A program made the position numbers and the translations under genes. From Novosphingobium sp. CF614 (GTDB taxonomy: Bacteria; Pseudomonadota; Alphaproteobacteria; Sphingomonadales; Sphingomonadaceae), in NCBI RefSeq assembly GCF_900113255.1, contig NZ_FOOR01000019.1, positions 1-59,741 on the forward strand: DNA of 59,741 nucleotides, in the 5' to 3' direction. This document shows, one piece after another, positions 52,653-59,741 of this stretch (position 1 is the first letter of the stretch; each line of letters opens with the position of its first letter). Under the pieces are notes generated by a model. It was not told where the DNA came from. It ran no database searches and saw only the letters and a program-made list of their open reading frames with translations.

Positions 52653-53473
52653 CACGGCCGCTTGCCGACCCCATGGCTGCCCGCGACCATGCCCGCGCCA
52701 TGGCGGGAACGGTTGTGGAGGCGATGCCGCTATTGCCGCCGGTCGCCGACGACCTTCCCGCCGGCGTGCCCGCGCAAGACCTGCTTTGGGAAGAGACGAT
52801 CGCGGCGGGCGGCTATGCGACACGCAGGCTCCCGCGCGGGTCCCGCCTGCGCCTGATCGACCTGCAGGGAGACGCCTGCGCGTCGGTGCTGATCTTCAAT
52901 GCCGAGATGCCGGCCGAGCGGCTCAATGTCGCGGACACGGTGAAGATCCAGTGGAATGCCTATCTGGGCGCCGGCAAGCTGTTGCTGTCCGACATGGGGC
53001 GCGTGCTGATGAGCATCCTGGAGGATGAGGCAGGCACTCATGACGCCTTTTGCGGCACCTCCAATGCCGCGATCAACCATGCGAAATACGGCGAAGGCCG
53101 CAACAGCGGAGCCTTTCCCAACGGACGCGACCGCCTGCTGCTGGGGGCGGCGAAGCATGGGCTGCAACGCCGGGACGTCCATCCTTGCGTGAACCTGTTC
53201 AAGGGCACGCGGATCGAGGCGGACGGGACCATCACGCCGCTTGTCGGTCCCTATGACGCGGGGCGTGCCATGGTCCTGCGCGCCGAGATGGACGTGATCG
53301 TCGTCATCGCCAATTGCCCGCATGTTCTCGATCCGCGCGAGGAATGGACCGTGACGCCGCTGCGCGTTTCGGCCTGGCGCGGCGCCCTCACCCCCGCCGA
53401 CGATCCCGTCCGCAACGCAACGCCGGAGGGATTGCGCGCCTTCCTGAACGTCGAAGACTATTTCCGTCGCTAG
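52649..53473 (+). CDS. Urea amidolyase-associated protein 1 (DUF1989; carboxyguanidine deiminase subunit)
   Basis: A 274-residue DUF1989 protein recognised as UAAP1 by its place and by blocks such as RGSRLRLIDLQGDACASVLIFNA, LLSDMGRVLMSI and HDAFCGTSN. In guanidine-using bacteria, the two UAAP proteins together form carboxyguanidine deiminase (CgdAB), which removes ammonia from carboxyguanidine to give allophanate. The partner gene follows 16 bases later. Overlap with the regulator stop (ATGA) shows tight coupling. The presence of both subunits is the main reason to read this operon as guanidine rather than plain urea use. Confidence 0.88.
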   Translation: MTRPLADPMAARDHARAMAGTVVEAMPLLPPVADDLPAGVPAQDLLWEETIAAGGYATRRLPRGSRLRLIDLQGDACASVLIFNAEMPAERLNVADTVKIQWNAYLGAGKLLLSDMGRVLMSILEDEAGTHDAFCGTSNAAINHAKYGEGRNSGAFPNGRDRLLLGAAKHGLQRRDVHPCVNLFKGTRIEADGTITPLVGPYDAGRAMVLRAEMDVIVVIANCPHVLDPREEWTVTPLRVSAWRGALTPADDPVRNATPEGLRAFLNVEDYFRR

Positions 53474-53489
53474 GAAGGAAGAGGCCGAA

Positions 53490-54125
53490 ATGACCATAGA
53501 CCCGTATATCTCGGGCCTTTCCGGCACTGTCGTCCATGATGAGATCGTGCCGGCCCGGGCGCCGTGGCTGCACCGTGTCGCTGCTGGCCAGACCCTTCGC
53601 ATCGTCGATCTGGAGGGCAATCAGGCCGTCGACTTTCTCCTCTATGCCGCCGCCGACGATGCCGAGCGCTACAGCGCGCAGGACACGGTTGCCGCGCAGC
53701 ACAATCTGTTCCTGCGCACCGGCACCGTGCTGCGATCGAACGAAGGACGCGCGATGATGACGATCGTCGCCACCTCCGTCGATTATCACGACACCATCGG
53801 CGGTGCATGTTCCTGCGAATCCAACACGCTGCGCTATGGCCACCACACCAAGTCCCAGCATGCCTGCGTCGAGAATTTCCTCGAGGCTAATCTGACCGAA
53901 GGCCGGGGCAAGCGCGACATCGTTTCCAACATCAACTTCTTCATGAACGTGCCGGTCGAGGAAGACGGAGCGCTGGGCATCGTCGACGGCATTTCCGCGC
54001 CCGGGCTGACGGTGGATCTGCGCGCGGAGATGGACGTCGTCGTCGTCGTGTCGAACTGCCCGCAGATCAACAATCCCTGCAACGCCTTCAACCCCACGCC
54101 CGTAAGGATGATCGTCACCGCATGA
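53490..54125 (+). CDS. Urea amidolyase-associated protein 2 (DUF1989; carboxyguanidine deiminase subunit)
   Basis: A 211-residue DUF1989 protein, the second UAAP. Conserved blocks are GQTLRIVDLEGNQAVDFLLY, RSNEGRAMMTIVAT and the Cys/His-rich GGACSCESNTLRYGHHTKSQ, a plausible metal site. It would pair with the preceding protein as carboxyguanidine deiminase in the cytoplasm. Its stop overlaps the carboxylase start (ATGA). AGGAAG lies shortly before the ATG. Confidence 0.88.
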   Translation: MTIDPYISGLSGTVVHDEIVPARAPWLHRVAAGQTLRIVDLEGNQAVDFLLYAAADDAERYSAQDTVAAQHNLFLRTGTVLRSNEGRAMMTIVATSVDYHDTIGGACSCESNTLRYGHHTKSQHACVENFLEANLTEGRGKRDIVSNINFFMNVPVEEDGALGIVDGISAPGLTVDLRAEMDVVVVVSNCPQINNPCNAFNPTPVRMIVTA

Positions 54126-57100
54126 GCTTCGATACGGTCCTGGTGGCGAACCGGGGGGCGATCGCCACCCGGATCATCCGTACCTTGCGCCAAATGGGCC
54201 TGCGCTCGGTCGCCGTCTATTCGGACGCGGACGTCGGCTCGCTCCACGTTTCGCAGGCGGACCTGGCGGTTTGCATCGGCCCCGCCCCGGCGTCGGAGAG
54301 CTATCTCGATACCGCCGCGATCCTGGCGGCGGCGCGGGAGACCGGGGCGGGTGCGATCCATCCGGGCTATGGTTTCCTGGCCGAGAATGCCGAGTTCGCG
54401 GAAAGCTGCGCCGCTGGCGGCATCGTCTTCATCGGCCCCACGCCGGAAAATATCCGCACCTTCGGCTTGAAGCACAGCGCCCGCGCGCTGGCGGCCGAGC
54501 ATGGCGTGCCGCTGGCCCCCGGGACCGGCCTGCTCACGGACGAGGAAGAAGCCGCCAGTGCCGCGCGGAAGATCGGCTATCCGGTCATATTGAAGGCCAC
54601 CGCCGGCGGCGGCGGTATCGGCATGCGCATCTGCGAGGACGAGGCGGCCGTGCGCGAAGGCTTCGCGGGTGTCGCGCGCCTGGGCGAGGGCAATTTCGGC
54701 GATGCCGGCGTATTCCTCGAATGCTATGTCGGGCGCGCGCGCCACATCGAAGTCCAGATATTCGGCGACGGCACCGGCCGGGTCATGGCCCTGGGCGAAC
54801 GCGACTGCTCGCTTCAGCGCCGAAACCAGAAGGTCGTCGAGGAGGCGCCCGCGCCGCTGCTGCCGGCCGCCATACGCGCCGAACTCATCGCCGCCGCCGT
54901 CCGCCTGGGCGAAGCCGCCCGCTATCGCTCCGCCGGCACGGTGGAATTCCTTTTCGATGCCGAACGGCAGCAATTCTTCTTCCTGGAGATGAACACCCGG
55001 CTTCAGGTCGAACATGGCGTCACCGAGGAGGTGATGGGCATCGATCTCGTCGAATGGATGATACGCGGTGCGGCGGGGGATTTCTCGTTCCTGGACGCCG
55101 AACCGCCGATGCCGCGCGGCCATGCCGTGCAAGTGCGCCTCTATGCCGAGGATCCCGCCCTCGACTATCGTCCCACATCGGGCACGCTGACCGCGGTCAG
55201 CTTCCCGCAGGGCATTCGCGCCGAAACCTGGTGCATGGCCGGCACCGCCATCAGCGCCTGGTACGACCCGATGCTCGCCAAGCTGATCGTTCATGCCCCC
55301 ACGCGCGAAGCCGCCATATCGGCCATGCAGGCCGCGCTCGACGAAAGCCGGATAGACGGCATCGAAACCAACCTGCGCTGGCTGCGAGAGGTCGTGCGGA
55401 CCGGGCCGTTCGTCGATGGCGAGGTCTCGACCCGCCTGCTCGACACGGTCGCCTATCGCCCGCGCAGCATCCGCGTGATCGGCGGCGGCACCGCGACCAC
55501 GGTGCAGGACTGGCCCGGCCGGCAGGGCCTGTGGGCCATCGGCGTTCCGCCGTCCGGCCCGATGGACGACAAGTCCTTCCGTATCGGGAACCGGCTGCTC
55601 GGCAATGCCGAGGGCACGGCCGGACTGGAAATCACCGTCAGCGGGCCGACCCTGTTCTTCAACGCGCCCGCGCGCCTGTGCCTGACCGGCGCCGATTTCG
55701 GTGCCAGGCTGGACGGCACACCGATCGAACGCGGCATTGCCGTCGATGTCATGGCAGGTCAGACGCTGGCGCTCGGCAGCGTCGGCGGCGGCGGGATGCG
55801 GGGCTACATCCTGTTCGCCGGCGGTCTCGATATTGCGCCCTACCTTCAAAGCCACAGCACTTTCGAGCTCGGCCAGTTCGGTGGGCATGCGGCGCGGCGG
55901 CTGCTCGCGGGCGACACGCTGCATCTGGGCGGAACGGACGTGGGCACGCCCCCCGCGCCGCTGCCCGTGCCGCCCTTCGCGGATACCTGGACGCTGCGCG
56001 TTCTCTACGGCCCGCACGGCGCGCCCGACTTCTTCACCGATGACGATATCAACGTGATCCTCGCCGCCGATTGGCAGGTGCACTACAACAGCAACCGCAC
56101 CGGCGTCCGCCTGGTCGGGCCGAAGCCGCAATGGGCACGGACCGACGGAGGCGAGGCGGGCCTGCATCCCTCGAACATCCATGACAATCCCTATGCGATC
56201 GGGGCGGTGGACTTCACGGGCGACATGCCGATCATCCTCGGCCCCGACGGCCCCTCGCTGGGCGGGTTCGTCTGCCCGTTCGTGGTGATCGCGGCGGATC
56301 GCTGGAAGATCGGGCAACTCGCCCCCGGCGACCGCCTGCGGTTCGTGCCTGTCACGCTTGAAGACGCCGCCGCGGCGGACCAGGTTCCATTGATGTCGGT
56401 CCCGGCGGAGATATCATCCCCGGAAGAACCATCGCGCGATATCGATACCCTGTCGCCGATCCTTGCCGATATCCCGGGGCAGGGAACCCGTCCGCGCGTG
56501 GTCTACCGACAGCAGGGCGACCGCAACATCCTGGTCGAATATGGCCCCATCGTGCTGGACATCGAGCTGCGCATTCGTGTCCACGCGCTCATGGCCGAAC
56601 TCGAGCAGCTGGCCTTGCCCGGCGTCATCGACATCGTGCCCGGCATCCGCTCGCTCCAACTGCATTTCGATGGCAGGGTACTCGATCAGCGCGGCGCGCT
56701 GGCGGCCCTGATGGAAGCGGAGGAACGGCTGGGAGATCTGGAGGATTTCTCGGTCCCTTCCCGTATCGTCCATCTCCCGCTCAGCTGGCGCGACCCGGCC
56801 ACCATCGAGACGATCGAGAAATACATGGGCGCCGTCCGCGACGACGCGCCCTGGTGCCCGGACAATATCGAGTTCATCCGGCGCATCAACGGCCTGTCCG
56901 ATGCCGACGCGGTCGAAAGCATTGTTTTCGATGCCAGCTATCTCGTCCTGGGGTTGGGCGATGTCTATCTTGGCGCGCCGGTGGCGACGCCGGTCGATCC
57001 CCGCCATCGGCTGGTCACCACCAAATACAATCCGGCCCGTACCTGGACCCCGCCCAATGTCGTGGGCATCGGCGGCGCCTATATGTGCATCTACGGAATG

Positions 57101-57727
57101 GAAGGCCCCGGCGGCTACCAGCTTTTCGGCCGCACCATTCAGATCTGGAACACGCATCGGCAGACGGATGCCTTCATAGAAGGCAAACCCTGGCTGCTGC
57201 GCTTCTTCGATCAGATCCGCTTTTTCAAGGTGAGCGCCGAGGAATTGGCGGAGTGGCGCCGCGACTTCCCCAGCGGCCGCCGCTCCATTCCTGTCGAACA
57301 GTCGGAATTCCGCCTGGCCGACTATCGCGCCTTTCTCGCGGAAAACAGGGCCTCGATCACGAGCTTCGAGGCACGGCGCCAGGCCGCTTTCGATGAAGAA
57401 CGCGCCGAATGGCAGCGGGGCGGCGAATTCGACCGTGTGACCGATCTGGCCGATGACGCGGAAACCGGCGCGCTTCCCATGGCGGCCATCGAAGTCCCGG
57501 ACGGCGCCGACCTGATCGAGGCCCCCTTTGGAGGCAGCGTCTGGAAACTGCTGGTGGCGCCCGGCGACAAGGTCAAAACGGGGGACATCATCGCAGTGAT
57601 AGAGGCCATGAAGATGGAATGCCCACTGGAAAGTCCGGGTAGCGGCACGATTGCCGCGCTCTACATGCAGGAACGACAATCCTTGCAGCCCGGCGCTCCG
57701 ATGCTGGCGCTGAGGCGGCATCCATGA
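54122..57727 (+). CDS. Biotin-dependent urea/guanidine carboxylase
   Basis: A 1201-residue single-chain carboxylase. The domains, in order, are biotin carboxylase (about 1-450, with the ATP-grasp glycine loop KATAGGGGIGMR and catalytic EMNTRLQVEHGVTE), the KipA/AHS2-like and KipI/AHS1-like carboxyltransferase halves (about 460-1020), a connecting helical part, and a C-terminal biotinyl domain with Lys1164 in EAMKME. It uses ATP and bicarbonate to carboxylate urea to allophanate or guanidine to carboxyguanidine. The two DUF1989 genes directly before it argue for guanidine. I cannot place the single residue said to separate the two activities with confidence. It overlaps both neighbours by ATGA. 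Confidence 0.95.
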   Translation: MSFDTVLVANRGAIATRIIRTLRQMGLRSVAVYSDADVGSLHVSQADLAVCIGPAPASESYLDTAAILAAARETGAGAIHPGYGFLAENAEFAESCAAGGIVFIGPTPENIRTFGLKHSARALAAEHGVPLAPGTGLLTDEEEAASAARKIGYPVILKATAGGGGIGMRICEDEAAVREGFAGVARLGEGNFGDAGVFLECYVGRARHIEVQIFGDGTGRVMALGERDCSLQRRNQKVVEEAPAPLLPAAIRAELIAAAVRLGEAARYRSAGTVEFLFDAERQQFFFLEMNTRLQVEHGVTEEVMGIDLVEWMIRGAAGDFSFLDAEPPMPRGHAVQVRLYAEDPALDYRPTSGTLTAVSFPQGIRAETWCMAGTAISAWYDPMLAKLIVHAPTREAAISAMQAALDESRIDGIETNLRWLREVVRTGPFVDGEVSTRLLDTVAYRPRSIRVIGGGTATTVQDWPGRQGLWAIGVPPSGPMDDKSFRIGNRLLGNAEGTAGLEITVSGPTLFFNAPARLCLTGADFGARLDGTPIERGIAVDVMAGQTLALGSVGGGGMRGYILFAGGLDIAPYLQSHSTFELGQFGGHAARRLLAGDTLHLGGTDVGTPPAPLPVPPFADTWTLRVLYGPHGAPDFFTDDDINVILAADWQVHYNSNRTGVRLVGPKPQWARTDGGEAGLHPSNIHDNPYAIGAVDFTGDMPIILGPDGPSLGGFVCPFVVIAADRWKIGQLAPGDRLRFVPVTLEDAAAADQVPLMSVPAEISSPEEPSRDIDTLSPILADIPGQGTRPRVVYRQQGDRNILVEYGPIVLDIELRIRVHALMAELEQLALPGVIDIVPGIRSLQLHFDGRVLDQRGALAALMEAEERLGDLEDFSVPSRIVHLPLSWRDPATIETIEKYMGAVRDDAPWCPDNIEFIRRINGLSDADAVESIVFDASYLVLGLGDVYLGAPVATPVDPRHRLVTTKYNPARTWTPPNVVGIGGAYMCIYGMEGPGGYQLFGRTIQIWNTHRQTDAFIEGKPWLLRFFDQIRFFKVSAEELAEWRRDFPSGRRSIPVEQSEFRLADYRAFLAENRASITSFEARRQAAFDEERAEWQRGGEFDRVTDLADDAETGALPMAAIEVPDGADLIEAPFGGSVWKLLVAPGDKVKTGDIIAVIEAMKMECPLESPGSGTIAALYMQERQSLQPGAPMLALRRHP

Positions 57728-59502
57728 CCGCCCCAAACCGGCCGCTAAACCGGCTCGCCGTCGCCGCGACCGCCGCCGCCGTCAACGGCGGGAAATCGAG
57801 CGCGCTTGCCGTGGCGGAGGAAACCCTCGCCCGCCTCGCGGCCTATGACGCCGTTCAGCCGCAGATATGGATCAGCCGGATCGCGCCCGACGACCTGCGC
57901 ACCGCAGCCCGCGCGGTGGATGGCCGCATCGCGGCCGGTGAGCGGTTGCCCCTCGCCGGCGTGCCCTTCGCGGTAAAGGACAACATCGACGTTTCCGGTT
58001 TCGAGACGACGGCGGCCTGCCCCGCGTTCGCCTATCGGCCCGCCGCATCGGCGAGCGTCGTCGAGCGGCTGAGCGCGGCCGGCGCGATCTGCATCGGCAA
58101 GACCAATCTCGATCAGTTCGCGACCGGGCTCGTCGGCACGCGCAGCCCCTATGGCATTCCGCGCAACGCCTACAACCTGGCCTATGTCAGTGGCGGTTCC
58201 AGCTCCGGGTCATCGGTCGCGGTGGCGGCCGGGCTTGTCGGCTTCGCGCTGGGCACCGATACCGCCGGTTCGGGCCGAGTGCCCGCCGCCTTCAACCATC
58301 TGGTGGGATTGAAGCCCAGCAAGGGCCGGTGGAGCACGCGCGGCCTCGTCCCGGCGTGCCGCACGCTCGACTGCATCACCGTGTTCGCCGATACCGTGGC
58401 GGACGCACGGCTGGTCGACGACGTCGTCGCGGGCTTCGATCCGGCCGATCCCTTTTCAAAGCCGCTGGCCGACCGGCCGGTCCAGCCAGGCCGCATCGGC
58501 GTGCCCCGCCGCGAACAGCGCGTATGGTTCGGCGACAGCGAGTCCGAATATCTCTACGATCGCGCGCTCGACACGCTGGCGGCGACGGCTGAGATAGTCG
58601 AGATGGACATAACGCCCCTGCTGGAGGCGGCGCGCCTGCTCTACGGCGGACCATGGGTGGCCGAGCGTACCGCCGCCATGGCCGACATACTGGCCAGCAA
58701 CCCCGACGCCATGGACGAGACGGTCCGGCTCGTGGTCGAACCGGGCGCCGCCGTGAGCGCGGTCGAGCTGTTCAACGGCATCTACCGCCTTGCCGAGCTG
58801 AAACGTCATGCCGATGGACTGTGGGAGGCGATCGACATGCTCGCTTTCCCGACCACCGGCACGACCTATCGCGTCGCGGAACTGCTGGCGGCGCCGATCG
58901 CGCTCAACAGCAATCTCGGCCTCTACACCAATTTCGTGAACCTGCTCGACATGGCGGCGGTGGCCGTGCCCGCCGGCATTCGATCAAATGGAACCGGCTT
59001 CGGCATCACGCTGATCGGCCCCGCCGACAGCGACCGCGGCCTGCTGGCCGCGGCGGACAGCTATCTCGCGGCGGCCGACCTGCCTCGCCCGCCGCCGCTC
59101 GATATGGAGGGAAAAATGCAAAGCGTGAAACTTGCCGTCGTCGGTGCGCATCTCAACGGCATGCCGCTGCATTGGCAGCTGACCTCACGGAACGCGACCT
59201 TCGTGGGCGCATGCAAGACCGCGCCGACCTATCGCCTCTATGCGATGGCGGACAGCGTCCCGCCCAAGCCGGCGCTGGTACACAGCCAGGACGGTGGCCC
59301 CATCGCGGTCGAGGTCTACGAACTTGACGTCGCCGCCTTCGGCAGCTTCGTCGTGGAAGTCCCGGCGCCGCTGGCGATAGGAACGGTGACTCTGGACGAC
59401 GGCACCAGCGTCAAGGGCTTCGTCGCCGAGCCCCGCGCCATGACCGGCGCGGAAGACATCACCCACCTCGGTGGTTGGCGCGCCTATATCGAGAGAGGCT
59501 GA
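57724..59502 (+). CDS. atzF: Allophanate hydrolase
   Basis: A 592-residue amidase-signature enzyme that splits allophanate into two ammonia and two CO2 (AtzF type). The amidase domain (about 1-440) carries Lys in FAVKDNIDVSG and the Ser pair in SGGSSSGSSVAVAAG and GTDTAGSGRVPA. The small C-terminal domain (about 460-592, from KLAVVGAHLNGMPLHWQL to ITHLGGWRAYI) is specific to allophanate hydrolases. It is the last gene of the operon, overlapping the carboxylase stop, and is followed by a strong hairpin. Length equals the family norm of about 600. Confidence 0.95.
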   Translation: MTAPNRPLNRLAVAATAAAVNGGKSSALAVAEETLARLAAYDAVQPQIWISRIAPDDLRTAARAVDGRIAAGERLPLAGVPFAVKDNIDVSGFETTAACPAFAYRPAASASVVERLSAAGAICIGKTNLDQFATGLVGTRSPYGIPRNAYNLAYVSGGSSSGSSVAVAAGLVGFALGTDTAGSGRVPAAFNHLVGLKPSKGRWSTRGLVPACRTLDCITVFADTVADARLVDDVVAGFDPADPFSKPLADRPVQPGRIGVPRREQRVWFGDSESEYLYDRALDTLAATAEIVEMDITPLLEAARLLYGGPWVAERTAAMADILASNPDAMDETVRLVVEPGAAVSAVELFNGIYRLAELKRHADGLWEAIDMLAFPTTGTTYRVAELLAAPIALNSNLGLYTNFVNLLDMAAVAVPAGIRSNGTGFGITLIGPADSDRGLLAAADSYLAAADLPRPPPLDMEGKMQSVKLAVVGAHLNGMPLHWQLTSRNATFVGACKTAPTYRLYAMADSVPPKPALVHSQDGGPIAVEVYELDVAAFGSFVVEVPAPLAIGTVTLDDGTSVKGFVAEPRAMTGAEDITHLGGWRAYIERG

Positions 59503-59582
59503 ATGCCGACAACCGACGCCCGTTGATGCTTCGTCCCGCAACGGAAAGTCCGAAGTGCCCAGTCCCTGGGCCATCCCCCTTC

Positions 59583-59609
59583 CCTTCGTCGCCCATGAGG
59601 CGGCGAAGG
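59583..59609 (+). terminator. Hairpin after the guanidine/urea operon
   Basis: CCTTCGTCGCC and GGCGGCGAAGG form an 11-bp stem (one G-T pair) around a 5-base loop, 80 bases after the allophanate hydrolase stop. There is no T-run after it, so termination efficiency is uncertain, but the stem is the strongest in the right part of the window. Confidence 0.5.
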
Positions 59610-59617
59610 AAACAAGA

Positions 59618-59648
59618 TTGAGTCTCGCTTCAAGAGACTTGGTATAAT
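59618..59648 (+). promoter_or_regulatory. Candidate promoter of the next gene
   Basis: TATAAT at 59643-59648 is a perfect -10 box. TTGAGT at 59618-59623 is a possible -35 with a long 19-base spacer. A 6-bp inverted repeat (AGTCTC / GAGACT, 59621-59639) overlaps it. It would serve the gene starting at 59737. Confidence 0.4.
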
Positions 59649-59736
59649 ACGCTCGGCTTGATCAACTGACTCAGGAGGTCTTGCGGTAGGTTTCCGAGTG
59701 TGATTCGCTGTTTTCCTCGCAAGTGAGGAGGAAGCG

Positions 59737-59741
59737 ATGGC
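59737..59741 (+). CDS. Start of a further gene, cut by the window end
   Basis: Only the ATG and two more bases are inside the window. The start is supported by AGGAGGA (59726-59732) four bases upstream and by the promoter-like element further back. Nothing can be said of the product. Confidence 0.4.

Noticed and set aside
53834..56317. An 827-codon minus-strand frame opposite the DUF1989 and carboxylase genes
   Set aside because: Antisense shadow of an operon whose genes overlap by ATGA and have complete motifs.
1..59741. CRISPR arrays, prophage genes, rRNA operons
   Set aside because: No regularly spaced repeats, no phage structural genes and no rRNA sequence were found.

Overview
The window is high-GC DNA packed with TonB-dependent receptors (five large ones), FecI/FecR signalling, secreted peptidases and DadA-, DapA- and proline racemase-type amino-acid enzymes. 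Gene content and codon use suggest an alphaproteobacterium of the sphingomonad type (Sphingomonadales). This is inferred from gene content, not from a marker gene; no rRNA or tRNA gene was seen.

Left edge (1-1256): a mosaic of fragments. It holds a short hypothetical reading frame, one copy of a paired ~140-bp repeat (second copy at 40249-40382), and a tandem repeat that looks like an IS21-family end without its transposase.

Hydroxyproline block (1257-17189): a TonB receptor and a DPP-IV-like S9 peptidase diverge at the left. They are followed by a complete set of trans-4-hydroxy-L-proline catabolic enzymes: a DapA-family deaminase, a two-cysteine 4-hydroxyproline 2-epimerase, a D-hydroxyproline oxidoreductase and a 2-oxoglutarate-semialdehyde dehydrogenase. 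With them sit an APC permease, an M24 Xaa-Pro peptidase, a DUF885 peptidase and a GntR/FCD regulator. Five promoter regions share an element with core RTATACGA, which ties the block into one predicted regulon for importing and degrading hydroxyproline-rich peptides.

Peptide-scavenging block (17429-39989): an exported amidase, two TonB receptors on a FecI-FecR-FecA (STN) signalling line, a Tricorn-like S41 protease, a type 2 L-serine dehydratase, an Lrp regulator, a secreted DUF5117/DUF4953-type zinc protease, and a TonB receptor paired with a secreted M20 amidohydrolase. A broken gene start and repeat copy 2 follow, then a TPR-sulfotransferase and another TonB receptor (to 44502).

Right block (44711-59502): a membrane di-iron hydroxylase, a secreted beta-propeller and two metallo-beta-lactamase-fold proteins on the minus strand diverge from a plus-strand operon. 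That operon encodes a nitrate/taurine-type ABC transporter, a NikR-like ribbon-helix-helix regulator, the two urea-amidolyase-associated DUF1989 proteins, a urea/guanidine carboxylase and allophanate hydrolase. Three near-identical operators (TATTAC-N14-GTAATA) lie before the hydroxylase, between the two arms, and before the regulator gene. This suggests that the lipid/hydrolase arm and the guanidine/urea arm are one co-regulated system. The hydroxylase and one MBL protein, which have unrelated folds, also share an ungapped 39-residue N-terminal segment. This block is the best candidate for an undescribed system. The window ends at the start codon of a further gene.
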